The translations under genes and the position numbers were made by a program. Below are positions 21,876-31,689 of a DNA stretch of 64,000 nucleotides, in pieces; position 1 is the stretch's first letter; each line of letters begins with the position of its first letter. The notes beneath the pieces are model-generated. The model was given only the letters and a program-made list of their open reading frames with translations, was not told the DNA's origin and made no database searches. The stretch covers positions 593,001-657,000 of the forward strand of contig NC_079323.1 in the NCBI RefSeq assembly GCF_029931775.1. Direction: 5' to 3'. This DNA is from Euleptes europaea. Taxonomy: Eukaryota; Chordata; Lepidosauria; Squamata; Sphaerodactylidae.

Positions 21876-22082
21876 CCTCTGGGTGGCACCTGGAGATCTC
21901 TCAGAATCTCAGCATCTCCAGGCGAGAGACATCAGTTCCCCTGGATATAATGGCTGCTTTAGACGAGGGTGGACTCGAGGGTGTTATGCTCCACTGAGGT
22001 CCCTCCCCTCCCCAAAGTCCACCCTCCTCAGGCTTCACCCCCAAATCACCAGGAATTTCCCAGCCCAGAGCTGGCAACCCTA
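21876..22082 (+). repeat. hAT miniature element (second subfamily)
   Basis: Copy of the family ending in cccagagctggcaacccta instead of the cggtggcgaagaggg form. The left terminus is degraded. Confidence 0.65.
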
Positions 22083-22285
22083 TCCCAAATAGTGATATGA
22101 GCTCTCTTCTGCCCTTTTTCGGATCTAAGGAAACAGTGCCTCTGAGCATGTGTCTGCTAGACCACTATCTGCTACAGCTACTGGCGGAACAAACACAGGC
22201 CTGACAATTTGCTTTAGTTTTTAAGTTTTCAAAACATGTACATGTGTTCCTCTTTTCAGAACCAGAATCGTAGCAGATTTTAAAT

Positions 22286-22580
22286 TACCCAGCGTGGTGT
22301 CGTGGTTGTGGAGTCTGATCTGGTGAACCAGGTTCGATTCCCCCACTCCTCCACATGAGCAGCAGAGGCTAATCTGGAGAACTGGATTTGTTTCCCCACT
22401 CCTCCACATGAAGCCAGCTTGGTGACCTTGGACTAGTCACAGCTCTCTTTGAGCTCTCTTGGCCCCACCTACCTCACAAGGTGTCTGTTGTGGGGAGGGG
22501 AAGGGAAGGCGATTGTCAGCCAGTCTGATTCTCCCTTAAGTGGTAGAGAAAGCCGTCATATAAAAACCAACTCCTTCTTC
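22286..22580 (+). repeat. Sauria-type SINE (variant B)
   Basis: Near full-length, from cagcgtggtgtcgtggttgt to aaaaaccaactccttcttct. Confidence 0.8.
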
Positions 22581-22767
22581 TTCTACCCCTAAGGAGGAAA
22601 TGACACATTTATCACCTGTCTGCAGGATGGGGCGTTTGACATTCAGGGGAGAGCAGGGTCTCATTCTGCCACAGGATGGCACTCAGTAGGCAACCAAGGA
22701 GCTGAGGAAAGGCACCCTGGCTCCCTCCCAAAGTGAGGGTCCGGCTGCCGCGGTCTCCCAGCTTGCC

Positions 22768-23000
22768 TGGACACAGGGTTGCCAACTGCCAGGTGGGGCC
22801 TGGAGATCCCTTGGAATCACAACTGATCTCCAGATGACAGAGATCACTTTTCTGGGACAAAATGGCTGCTTTGGAGGATGGCCTGTATGACATTACATTC
22901 CTGGTGACCTCCTTCCCCTCCATGAGCTTAGCCCCCCCCCCCCCCCCCGGCTCTGCACCCAAATCTCCAGGAATTTCCCTACCCAGAGCTGGCAGCCTAT
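22768..23000 (+). repeat. hAT miniature element (second subfamily)
   Basis: From agggttgccaactgccaggt to cccagagctggcagccta, with a long C-run inside near 22931-22948. Confidence 0.65.
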
Positions 23001-23044
23001 TGAAACAGCTACAATTTCCACCATTTCCACCCGTTTATTTGGCC

Positions 23045-23140
23045 CTCCCTGGCAGCTGATTGGCCACAGTGTGAAACAAGATTCTGGACTAGGTGGACCG
23101 CAGGTCAGATACCAGCAGGTTCTTCTTATGTTCTTATTAA
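23045..23140 (+). repeat. CR1 3' end fragment
   Basis: Block ggccacagtgtgaaacaaga through ttcttcttatgttcttatta, a CR1 terminus. Confidence 0.7.
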
Positions 23141-23142
23141 GT

Positions 23143-23835
23143 TCAGCATTACTAAGTGTAAGATGATGCATACTGGAACAAAAAAAATTCCTAACTTCAA
23201 GTATGAGTTAATGAGATCTGAACTGGACGAAACCGAATCCCAATGAAAGTCTCTACTCAGTGTGCAGCAGCTGTGGAAAAGGCAACCCCCGTGCTGGGGG
23301 GGGGGAGGAGGACGACGAGAAGAAGAAGAGTTTGCTTTTATATGCCGACTTTCTCTACCACTTAAGGGAGAACCAACCTGGCTTACAATCACCTTCCCTT
23401 CCCCTCCTCACAACAGACACCCTGTGAGGTAGGTGGGGCTGAGAGAGCTGTGAGTAGCCCAAGGTCACCCAGCTGGCTTCATATGTAGGAGTGAGGAAAC
23501 CAATGCAGTTCACCAGATCAGCCTCCGCTGCTCATGTGGAGGAGTGGGGAATGAAACCCGGTTCTCCAGATCAGAGTCCACCGCTCCAAACCACCGTTTG
23601 GCGGATGAAACTACCAATACAGTAATGCCCTTGTCTAGAGCTATGAAGCCTCATCATGTGGAATACTGTTAGCCGTTCTGCTCACCGTATCTAAAAAAGG
23701 CCATTGCAGAGCTGGAAAAAAAAGGACAGACGAGGGCAATCCAGATGACTAGGGGGTTGCAGCACCTTTCCTATGAGGAGCAGTTAAAGAGACTGGGACT
23801 TTTCAGTTTAGCAAAAAAGGTGGCTATGGGGTTTC
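23143..23835 (+). repeat. CR1 ORF2 C-terminal fragment split by a SINE
   Basis: CR1 sequence (taagtgtaagatgatgcata, then ctatctaaaaaaggccattg and tcctatgaggagcagttaaa) is interrupted by a minus-strand variant B Sauria-type SINE at about 23300-23605. Coding capacity is lost. Confidence 0.7.
23300..23605 (-). repeat. Sauria-type SINE (variant B) inside CR1
   Basis: Reverse-oriented: ttatatgccgactttctcta at the left, ending tctccagatcagagtccacc at the right. Confidence 0.8.
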
Positions 23836-23837
23836 AT

Positions 23838-24125
23838 ACCCTGATCTATATGGCCCAGGCTAGCCCAGTACTGACAGATCTCATAAGCTAAGTAAGGTTG
23901 GTCCTGGTTAATACTTGGCTGGAAGCCCACCAGAGAAGCCCATGGCTGCTACGTGGAGGCAAACCACATCTGCATTCCTTTTGACTTGACCTGGAAGGCT
24001 CAGGCTAGCCTGACCTCAACAGATCTCAGAAGCTAAGCAGGGTCAGCCTTGGCTAGTACTTGGATGGGAAGTCCAGGATCGCTATGCAGAGGCCGGCAAC
24101 GCCAAGCCACCTCTGTCTCTTGCCA
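23838..24125 (+). repeat. Two 5S-rRNA-derived SINE fragments in tandem
   Basis: Two partial copies (23838-23965 and about 23985-24125) of a SINE whose head resembles 5S rRNA: tcataagctaagtaaggttg, then ttaatacttggctggaagcc in the first and tcagaagctaagcagggtca, then tagtacttggatgggaag in the second. Confidence 0.7.
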
Positions 24126-24126
24126 T

Positions 24127-24470
24127 GAAAGCCCTCCCCCTCCTCCCATCTCCCGATGGTCGCCAGGAGGGACCTGGGCAACCCTACTGTCACAGAACAC
24201 AGACTTGATCCTTGCGAGATGAATTACACTCATGGAGGAGGGGGAATCACCTTTATTTAGAGATGCCAGCAGCCTCCAGGAGGGTCCTGAGGACCCCCCA
24301 GAATTACAGGCCATCTCCAGACTACAGACATTGGTTCCCCTGGAGGAAAGGGCTGCTTTGGAGGGTGGACTCTATGGCCTTGTACCTCACTGAGCTCCCT
24401 GCCCTCCCCAGGCTCCATCCCCAAATCTCCAGGAGTTTCCCAGCCTGGATCTGGCAACCCTACCCTCCGT
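24127..24470 (+). repeat. hAT miniature element fragments
   Basis: A 3' end (24127-24186, ending ctgggcaacccta) and a diverged copy (24255-24465, ending ggatctggcaaccctac). Confidence 0.55.
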
Positions 24471-24599
24471 CCCCCGCCAGTGTCCAGGGGGGACCTGGTG
24501 GCAACCCTGCCCGCCTGCCTGGCCAATATCTGCCTCCTTCCCACCAGCTGGAGTCTAGCGGGCTGCCCGGTGCCTTCCCCGCAATCGGGGCTGAGCAGC

Positions 24600-24800
24600 C
24601 CTTGTTTCTGTGGTGTCAGAGAACTGGAGCACCGCACCCGGGGCCAGCTCCAGGGCAGGGACCTTTATCTCCTGCTGAGCAAAGGCTCTGCCTGAAGCCA
24701 GCTAAGGTATCAGCGGAGCCAGGCGTGACTCAGCTGTGACTCAGCAGAACGGGCGGCAGGGCAGAACCGCAGAGTCATGGCACGAGAGACTCACCCAGTC
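24600..24800. promoter_or_regulatory. Candidate beta-globin LCR HS2-like enhancer
   Basis: Two MARE/NF-E2 sites lie one helical turn apart: TGACTCAGC at 24726-24734 and TGACTCAGCA at 24737-24746. Human HS2 has the same tandem NF-E2 design. Nearby are GATA motifs on the minus strand (24665-24670, 24708-24711), a half-MARE TGCTGAGCAAA (24673-24683), CACCC at 24635-24639 and 24792-24796, and further AP-1 half sites at 24772 and 24788. The island (24.47-24.86 kb) is free of recognisable repeats and lies about 6 kb upstream of the first globin exon. Known: NF-E2, GATA1 and KLF1 act on such clusters in erythroid cells. Inferred: that this one does so. Confidence 0.5.
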
Positions 24801-24861
24801 CCTGTTTGTGGGGAACGTCCTGCCTCCAGATGCTCCTTCTGAGCCACCTTGGGCTAGCAGG

Positions 24862-24899
24862 ACGGAGGGAGGGAGGGAGGGAGGGAGGGAGGGAGGGAT
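24862..24899. repeat. (GGGA)n microsatellite
   Basis: About eight tandem GGAG/GGGA units, potentially G-quadruplex-forming on the plus strand. Confidence 0.9.
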
Positions 24900-24944
24900 G
24901 GTGGGGGGCATTCTTTCGGATTCAAAGAAGCATTTGTTATCTGT

Positions 24945-25400
24945 TATCCTGCCGGATCAGACCAGTGAGGGTCCATCCAGTCCACCATCCTGTATCACAC
25001 AGTGGCCAATCAGTTCCTCTGGAAGTCCAACAACAGGGCATAGAGGCCAAAGCCTTCTCCTGAGAAGAACCTCAGAAGAGCCCTGCTGGATCTGACCTGT
25101 GAGGGTCCATCTAGTCCAGCATCCTGTCCCACACAGTGGCCAACCAGTTCCTCTGGAGGTCCAGCAACAGGCCATAGAAGCTGAGGACTTCCCCTGATAA
25201 GAGCCTCGGAAGAGCCCTGCTGGATCAGAGGGGTGGTCCCTCTAGTCCAGCATCCTGCCTCACACAATGGCCAGTCAGCTCCTCTGGAGAGCCAACAACA
25301 GGGCACAGAGGCCAAGGCCTTCTCCTGAGAAGAACCGCGGAAGAGCCCTGCTGGATCTGACCTGTGAGGGTCCATCTAGTCCAGCATCCTGTCTCCTGTT
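24945..25400 (-). repeat. Tandem array of ~132-bp CR1 3'-end units
   Basis: Four units begin with the ccctgctggatc block near 24948, 25081, 25215 and 25346 (spacing 131-134 bp). Each contains tccatctagtccagcatcct and cacacagtggccaacc-like blocks, a CR1-type 3' end in minus orientation. Confidence 0.75.
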
Positions 25401-25790
25401 GACTGAGGGAAGGCCCCTGTCCCTTTACTCCTTTACAGGAGGGATAAACACTGTTCTTCCTCTGGGGGAGATTTTGGGGATGCCATTTTTTTAAAAGGAT
25501 GCCAGAGCACACTATGGAAGCAACCCTTGCTTCACTCCCCCCCCCCCCAGTTTTCTATAAAAATAGTAAATGTTGCTGGAGATGTCATTAACTCAAGTTG
25601 CTGCCAGACCCGTTGGGGAGACTAGAATGGTTCTTCAAGACCCTATCAGGTTTTGGGAAGGGAAACGTACCCACTTTCTGTATGAGCCTGCTTCAGCAGT
25701 CAGGAGAGGAGCGGCTCTTGCAAAGTGAATGAACTGAGCACCCAACCGGCAGATAGGCGTCCTAGGCAGGGTGTTGTAGGGCACATGTAT
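25401..25790. other. No gene recognised
   Basis: Unclassified. It contains a short C-run near 25540. Confidence 0.4.
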
Positions 25791-25798
25791 TGAGGTTA

Positions 25799-26008
25799 GG
25801 GTTGCCAACCTCCAGGTGGTGGCTGGAGATCTCCTGCTATTACAACTGATCAATTCCCCTGATAGAGATCAATTCCCGTGGAGAAAATGGCCGCTTTAGC
25901 CATTGGACTCTATGGCATTGAAGTCCCTCCCCTCCCCAAATTCCACCCTCCTCAGGCTCCACCCTGAAAACCTCCCACTGGTGGCGAAGAGGAACCGTGG
26001 AAACCCTA
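25799..26008 (+). mobile_element. hAT miniature element with 8-bp TSD
   Basis: TAGGGTTGCC at the left end, GGAAACCCTA at the right. Flanks attgaggt (25791-25798) and attggggt (26009-26016) match at 7 of 8 bases. 210 bp, non-coding. Confidence 0.8.
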
Positions 26009-26271
26009 ATTGGGGTGTCTGTGTGCACATGCACATGCTGGCGGAGGGGAGCCTCGGTGTGCCTGCAAGGGTGCCCCCCCCCACGCACTCGCTTGTGAGA
26101 TGCTGGGAGGTGTGAATGGAGCAAGTCAGCCATGGCCCTCCAGGAAAAAAGCTCACCCTCCCAACTGCAGTAGAATGGAGGGCTGGCCTTCTCCTTGGGG
26201 GCCTTAATTCCTTATTGCTCCCCCTCCCCCCCCACAACAAGTGAGAAGGCCTCCTGCGCAAGCAACTAGCA

Positions 26272-26479
26272 AGGGCTGCCAACCTCCAGGTACTAGCTGG
26301 AGTTCTCCTGCTATTACAACTGACGTCCAGCCGGTAGAGATCTGTTCCCCTGGAGAAAAGGGCTGCTTTGGCAATTGGACTCTATGGCATTGAAGTCCCT
26401 CCCTTCCCCAAACCTCGCCCTCCCCTGGCTCCGCCCCAAAAATCTCCCACCGGTGGCAAAGAGGGACCTGGCAACCCCA
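26272..26479 (+). repeat. hAT miniature element
   Basis: Full-length copy from agggctgccaacctccaggt to acctggcaacccca. Left terminus slightly diverged, and no clear target duplication. Confidence 0.7.
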
Positions 26480-26752
26480 AGGAACGGCCATGTCAGAAAA
26501 CGGGAAACTTACAGCAGGCAGATGCCAGCCAGGGGCAGGACTGCCAGCAAAAGGGGAAGAGGGCATGAGCATGGCACTGGGGGGAGGATGAGATCGGGGG
26601 TGGGGGAAGAAGCTGCAGAAAAAACCTCAGTCTGGGGGGGGCACACATGGATAGCAAGATAAATGGTGTGTGAAAGGGGCCAGGAGGCAGAGCCCAGTGT
26701 CCTCATCATGGGAAAGCATGAGATGGTACAAAACAAGACCAACTGTGTGAAG

Positions 26753-26788
<36 letters not shown>
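26753..26788. repeat. (TG)n microsatellite
   Basis: About 18 TG dinucleotides in a row. Confidence 0.95.
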
Positions 26789-26790
<2 letters not shown>

Positions 26791-27180
26791 CATTAACACT
26801 ATGGAGGGGCACAGAGCTTCAAGGCAGAGCCCACTTTGGATCTTGCTCTGAACCCCCAAATCCTTTTACAAGACGAGACGGAGGATTCATGTTGCTTTTC
26901 TCCAGTCACTGCTGCGCCTGCATGCGCCTGGGCAGCCTCCGGAACCCTCTTTGAAAGTCTCATGCCCCTTTCCTAAGTGGCACTTCATGTGTACCACGGC
27001 CCACATTATGCCACCTGCTGTGCCAGTGTCCTCAACCACTGGCCACTCTGCATTCCCACAGGGCCCGGCCAAGGGAGAGAGAGGCAGCTGCATAGGGAAC
27101 TCGAGACACACACAGACACTCACACGCACACACGTGGGGCTTGTGCACTACAGCTGGGGAAGGTGCCCTTGAATGCATGG
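26789..27180. other. No gene recognised
   Basis: Unclassified. Short CA repeat near 27107-27135. Confidence 0.4.
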
Positions 27181-27184
27181 ACAC

Positions 27185-27300
27185 ATTGATTGATTGATTT
27201 ACGTTATTTATAGTCTGCCTTTCTCACAGGGTCTCCAGGCAGATGACCCACAGCAAGCCTGTACAAACATAAAAAGGGGACATTCAACAACCAGTGTGTT
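27185..27300 (-). repeat. L2/CR1-type LINE 3' tail
   Basis: Left edge (attga)n-like, then gtctgcctttctcacagggt, the reverse of an L2-like 3' end. Confidence 0.4.
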
Positions 27301-27409
27301 AGGGTTTTAGAGACCTGGAACCAGCCACAAAGAACTGAAGCATTGCATAAGTACTAGGACACATTAAGCGGCATAGAAATTACATTACTAGGATCCTACC
27401 TACAATAAG

Positions 27410-27640
27410 CCCTGACCTGGATGGCCCAGGCTAGCCTGATCCCATCAGATCTCAGAAGCTAAGCAGGTTCAACCCTGGTTAGTATTTGGATGGGAGACTA
27501 TCAAGGAAGTCCAGGGTTGCTGTGCAGAGGAAGGCATTGGCAAACCACCTCTGTTAGTCTCTTGCCATGAAACCCCCCCCCAAAAAAAGGGTTTGCCATA
27601 AGTCAGCTGTGACTTGACGGCCCTTCACACACACACACCT
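27410..27640 (+). repeat. 5S-rRNA-derived SINE, near complete
   Basis: The head follows 5S rRNA (tcagatctcagaagctaagc, ctggttagtatttggatggg). The body is tgtgcagaggaaggcattgg, and the tail ccataagtcagctgtgactt resembles the BovB/L2-type 3' end. Not a functional 5S gene. Confidence 0.8.
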
Positions 27641-27668
27641 ACAATAAGCGCAACCCGGCAGTATAGAC

Positions 27669-27912
27669 CAAAGCTTCTTAAACTGTGGGTCGTGACACCA
27701 TATGGGGTCGTGTAACTGAATGTAAGGGTCGTGAAAAATTTGGCAAAAGTAAATGGTAAAATTATATGACTACCAAATAATTGTTTTAAAATAAATTTCT
27801 TTATGATATATTATCAGTAAATGTTAGATTTTATATACCTAAATACCCGAGGTCGCATAAATATTTCTTGGGTGAAAAGGTGTTGCGAGTGGGAAAAGTT
27901 TAAGAAGCCCTG
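27669..27912 (+). mobile_element. hAT (Charlie-like) miniature element with perfect TSD
   Basis: Termini CAAAGCTTCTTAAAC and GTTTAAGAAGCCCTG are imperfect inverted repeats. It is flanked on both sides by gtatagac (27661-27668 and 27913-27920). The internal block gtgggtcgtgacaccat is typical of a widespread vertebrate hAT family. 244 bp, non-coding. Confidence 0.85.
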
Positions 27913-28130
27913 GTATAGACCACACAGTCCTTAATTATTTATCCATGCAACACGTGAAACTGTCTTGTACTCTATCAGACCACCAGTCCATCAAGATAAG
28001 TATTGTCTATTCAGATTGGCAGCGGCTCTCCAGGGTCTCAGGCAGAAAAGGGTCTTTCACATCACCTACTGCCTGGTTGTTTTTAACTGGAGATGCTGGG
28101 TATTGAACCTGGTACCTTCTGCATGCCAAG

Positions 28131-28632
28131 TAGGGTTACCAGCTCTGGGTTGAGAAATACCTGGAAATTTTGGAGGTGGAGTCTGAGTAGGGCAGCATTT
28201 TGGGAGGGGAGGGACTTTTATGGGATATAATGCCACAGAGTCCCTTTTCCAAGGCAGGCATTTTCTCTAGGTAACCTGATTTCTGTTGCCTGGAGATCAG
28301 TTGTAATAGAAGTAGAAGGAGAAGAGTTGGTTTTTATACCCAATTTATCTACCTTTTTAGGGAGACTCAAACCTGCTTACAAATTGCCTGCTCTTCCTCT
28401 CCCCACAGCAGACACCTTGTGAGGTAGGTGAGGCTGAGAGAGCTCTAAGAGAACTGTGACTAGCCCAAGGTCTCCCAGAAGGCTAAATGTGCAGGAGTGG
28501 GGAAACGAACCCCTGCTCATGTGGAAGAGTGGGGGGAATCAAACCCAGTTCTCCAGATGAGAGGCCCACCACTCTACACCACTACATGCTGGTGGGAGAT
28601 CTCTAGCTACCACCTGGTGGCCTGGCAACCGT
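28131..28632 (-). mobile_element. hAT miniature element inside a SINE
   Basis: TAGGGTTACC at the left, cctggcaaccgt at the right. Flanking catgccaag at 28122-28130 and 28633-28641 shows the target duplication. It is itself interrupted by a variant B SINE (28312-28602). Confidence 0.8.
28312..28602 (-). repeat. Sauria-type SINE (variant B) inside hAT element
   Basis: Reverse-oriented, from agaagagttggtttttatac to ctacaccactacatgctggt. The youngest layer of this nest. Confidence 0.8.
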
Positions 28633-28674
28633 CATGCCAAGCAAATGTTCTTCCACTGAGCCATGGACCCCCAA

Positions 28675-28885
28675 CACACATGAAGCAGCTGCGTTAGACT
28701 GATTCAGACCCTCCTGGGTCCATCGCAATCAGTGCTGTCAACTCAGACTGGCAGCTGCTCTCCAGGGTCTCAGGCAGAGGTCTTTCACCTCACCTCCTGC
28801 CTGGTCCTTTCAACTGGAGATGCTGGGGATTGAACCTGGGACCTTCTGCATGCAAGGCAGACCCTCTGCCACTGAGCCACATTTC
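28675..28885 (-). repeat. tRNA-Ala-type SINE
   Basis: Reverse-oriented full copy, ending with the tRNA-like head ccctctgccactgagccaca. Confidence 0.8.
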
Positions 28886-29021
28886 TTCTTTGAACCATAA
28901 AACAACTTGAACCACAAATATCTCTGAAATACCCTGAGGAAACGGAGGCCAGAGTCCCGGGCTCATAGCATGGTATGCGAGCAAAAGGGCTCTCCTTTGT
29001 GCCCGTTCGGAGGCCTCTATG

Positions 29022-29224
29022 TAGTGTTACCAACCTCCAGGTAGTAGCTGGAGATCTCCTGCTATTACAACTGATCTCCAGCCGATAGAGATCAGTTCCC
29101 CTGGAGAAAATGGCCGCTTTGGCAATTGGACTCTATGGCACTGAAGGCCCTCCCCTCCCCAAACCATGCCCTCCTCAGCCCCAAAAACCTCCTGCCGGTG
29201 GTGGAGAGGGACCTGGCAACCCTA
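29022..29224 (+). mobile_element. hAT miniature element with 8-bp TSD
   Basis: Starts TAGTGTTACC, ends GGCAACCCTA. Flanks cctctatg (29014-29021) and cttctatg (29225-29232) match at 7 of 8 bases. Confidence 0.8.
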
Positions 29225-29232
29225 CTTCTATG

Positions 29233-29787
29233 GGCTCGCTCCCGCCCCAACCATCTGCACACTTCTGCTGCCCCTGGGACCTATGCCAGCAGGAAGCAGG
29301 ACGTTCTTGGAAGCACAACGCAAGAGTGACAATCTGCCACAGACCCTCACAACCCTCTGCAAAGGAAGCCTAGATGCAGAAGGAGGAAGCAAACCGGAAG
29401 GCGGGGGACCCCCACAGTCAGTGGGCAGCCCTTCCTCGCTTCTGCCACCCTGTGTGTGTGTGTGTGTGGGGGGAGGGCATCTCAGAGCCAGCCCAGCCGC
29501 AGTGCCCCTCTGCCCTGGAAGCAGCTCCCCGGCTCCTTTATCGCACCCTCCAGGGAGGGTGGAGGCGGCATCTGTCAGGCCCCTGGGCCTCAGGGTGGGG
29601 GCTGGCTGCTTCAACTGCCTCCGCCAGATAGGGAAGGAAGCTGGGGCTGCAGGGCGGGTCCAGAGCCCCCTGAGAAGCTGATAGATCAAAGTGACAAAGC
29701 CAAGAAGCTCTGCACTGCAAGAGGGAAGGAAGGAAGGAAGGAACGGGAGGCCCTGCACGGATCGAGGCAGCCCCAGGCTCCATGGTT
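29233..29787. other. No gene recognised
   Basis: GC-rich with a (TG)n tract at 29452-29468 and a (GGAA)n tract near 29721-29740. Open frames on both strands overlap and show no motifs. Confidence 0.4.
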
Positions 29788-29950
29788 AGGGTTGCCAACC
29801 TCCAGGTGGTGGCTGGAGATCTCCTGCTATGACCACTGATCTCCAGCCGATAGAGATCAGTTCACCTCCCCATGGGGCTGCCAACCTCCAGGTACTAGCT
29901 GGAGACCTCCTGCTATTCCAACTGATCTCCAGCCGATAGAGATCAATAAA
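29788..29950 (+). repeat. Two 5' fragments of hAT miniature elements
   Basis: Two truncated left halves in tandem (29788-29870 and 29873-29948), each starting at the ggttgccaacctccaggt or ggctgccaacctccaggt block. Confidence 0.65.
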
Positions 29951-30557
29951 CACTTTTCCTTCCCTGCCTCTCCATCTTTCCCAGTCTCCCCCCACCCCAA
30001 AAGGACCAGGATCCCTAAAAACAGGCTGCTAAAAAAAGAGCCCCCCCCCCCCACCGGCTGCCTCTCCCTCTTGATCCACGGTGACTTTGACAAGGTGTCT
30101 CCCTCTGCTCAAGTCACAGCGAACACACACCTACAACCGAGGCACGCTTGATTTATCTTCATATGTGTGTTGAGCAATTCTGACATTTCCTTTTTATATA
30201 CATATAGCTGAATGTGTGATCCAAACCCCACAGTTCCTCAACATGGGTGGGCTCTTTCTCACAGATAGATGTGCATTCATGCAGGATGCTTGTGCCTTCA
30301 CTGAGGCCATTCATGCAGGGAAGAGTTTGATACTCGCTCAAACCAGAATTTTCTTCTCCCGAGTTTAAAACGCCTGTTCATGGGCACGATTTAACAGGAG
30401 GAAGTCTGCAGCTGCATGGAGTGGGCTTATGCGTGATAAGCCTAATCACGCTGTACAACCACCATTCTTGCCCTCCCCCAGTCGTTGTTCCACTTTGGGA
30501 GGGCCAGAAAGCCCTGCCCCTTCCTTCACTTTCTGGACGCAGGCTTGTCACTCTAAT
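29951..30557. other. No gene; globin exons 1-2 not found here
   Basis: I looked for the globin exon 1 and 2 signatures (WGKV, YPWTQR, HGKKV, LHCDKL) upstream of the lone third exon and found none. The sequence is unrelated to the intact globin gene until about 30558. Confidence 0.55.
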
Positions 30558-30753
30558 TCCCTCCCACCTCCGGCAACCGGAAGAAAGTCTTCTAGGAGGG
30601 GGAGCTGGTGGTGTCTGCGTGGGGGTGGGAGAGGAGACCCTGACCTCTGGGGAGTGGCACATGGCTGGGAAGGACGAGGGGTGCCCCTCAACATCTGGAT
30701 GGGGCCAGAGTGCCGGCCAAGAACTCCTTCACGCTCTCCCTCTTCTCTTGCAG

Positions 30754-30882
30754 CTTCTGGGGGATGTCCTCATAATCGTCCTGGCGTCCCACTTTGGCAA
30801 GGACTTCACCCCTGCCTACCACGCTGCCTTCCACAAGCTGGTCCGTGTGGTGGCCCACGCTCTGGCTCTCCGCTACCACTAG
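30754..30882 (+). pseudogene. Beta-globin third exon of a 5'-truncated copy
   Basis: A single globin exon 3 ([12 protein letters not shown]...RYH, 42 codons plus TAG) preceded by the same acceptor (cttctcttgcag) and about 190 bp of intron 2 shared with the intact gene at 33.7 kb. Similarity starts abruptly at about 30558 and continues through the 3' UTR and flank to about 31145. Exons 1 and 2 are missing. Compared with the intact gene the exon differs at five bases, all silent: GAT/GAC, CGT/CGC, CAC/CAT, GCT/GCC and the stop TAG/TAA. The protein is identical. So either a partial duplication kept alike by gene conversion, or a true gene that lost its 5' part recently or in assembly. It cannot make a globin as it stands. 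Confidence 0.85.
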
Positions 30883-30967
30883 CCCTGCTGCAACGACACA
30901 AGTCACCCTCCTTTCCCAACATCACCCGCTGAGATCCCCTTCCAGCCCCCACCTGATATTACACCCC

Positions 30968-30973
30968 AATAAA
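30968..30973 (+). terminator. Poly(A) signal of truncated globin copy
   Basis: AATAAA followed by the same downstream text (gactccctgtgtctttgctg) as the intact gene. Confidence 0.8.
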
Positions 30974-31404
30974 AGCCATTGTCTGTAAACTGAGTGGACT
31001 CCCTGTGTCTTTGCTGGGGGGGGGGATCAGAGGGTGCCAGCAATGCTGGACTAGGGGCCTGCTCTTCCTGCCCCCCCTCCCAGACCTTGATTCTAACTCC
31101 CAAACTAGGCAATGGAAAAAGCAGGAGAATCCATGGATGGGAGAGGATTGGGTTGGGGAGAGGCCATTAGAGAGCTCACAAGTGGGCAGGTGAAAAACAC
31201 GTGGGCAGGAGGGGGCGTGTGGGTGGGCGAGAGGGAAGAAGGGCATGTGTGGGGGCCTGGTAGTGGGTAGAGGGGGGCTGGGAACTCTGCCTGGAGCCCC
31301 TCAAAACTGGGAACCGGCCCTGTCCTGGCCTCCCTCCAAGGAGTTTGGCCCACTGCGGGGAGGGAATCCAAGCTTGCGGGGACGATACTGGCGTGGCACC
31401 TCCA

Positions 31405-31560
31405 GTATCGGGTTCTTCCTCCCCTTGTCCTCACATCAGCCCTGTGAGGCAGATGAGGCCAAAAGAGTGTGGCGACCCAGTTCCACCCAGAGGGCTTCAA
31501 GGCAGAGGATATTTGAACCCAAGTCCTCCAGCTCCTCAACCACTAACCATCCTGCGTACA
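31405..31560 (-). repeat. Sauria SINE, partial, reverse
   Basis: cttgtcctcacatcagccct, then tatttgaacccaagtcctcc and caaccactaaccatcctgc read as a reverse Sauria/MIR-like tRNA SINE. Confidence 0.5.
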
Positions 31561-31689
31561 TGACAAAAACTCTCCTTTTTCATTGGTAGGGGCAATGAAG
31601 CAGGACAAAGCCCCCCCCCTCCCCAGCCAGCCATCTTCATTTTCATGTTCTTGCTTGGGACCTGCTGGCCCTTCTAGAACTTGGTGCTG

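Larger units (their letters stand above)
27958..28672 (-). repeat. tRNA-Ala-type SINE split by a hAT element
   Basis: Reverse-oriented SINE. The body and B-box part are at 27958-28130, the tRNA head (caagcaaatgttcttccact, gagccatgg) at 28633-28672. The gap is a later hAT miniature insertion. Confidence 0.8.

Noticed and set aside
27415-27510. 5S rRNA-like sequence
   Set aside because: Diverged and fused to a SINE body and tail, so not a 5S gene.
30378-30560. Search for exons 1-2 of the upstream globin copy
   Set aside because: No YPWTQR, HGKKV or LHCDKL text in any frame. Similarity to the intact gene begins only in intron 2.
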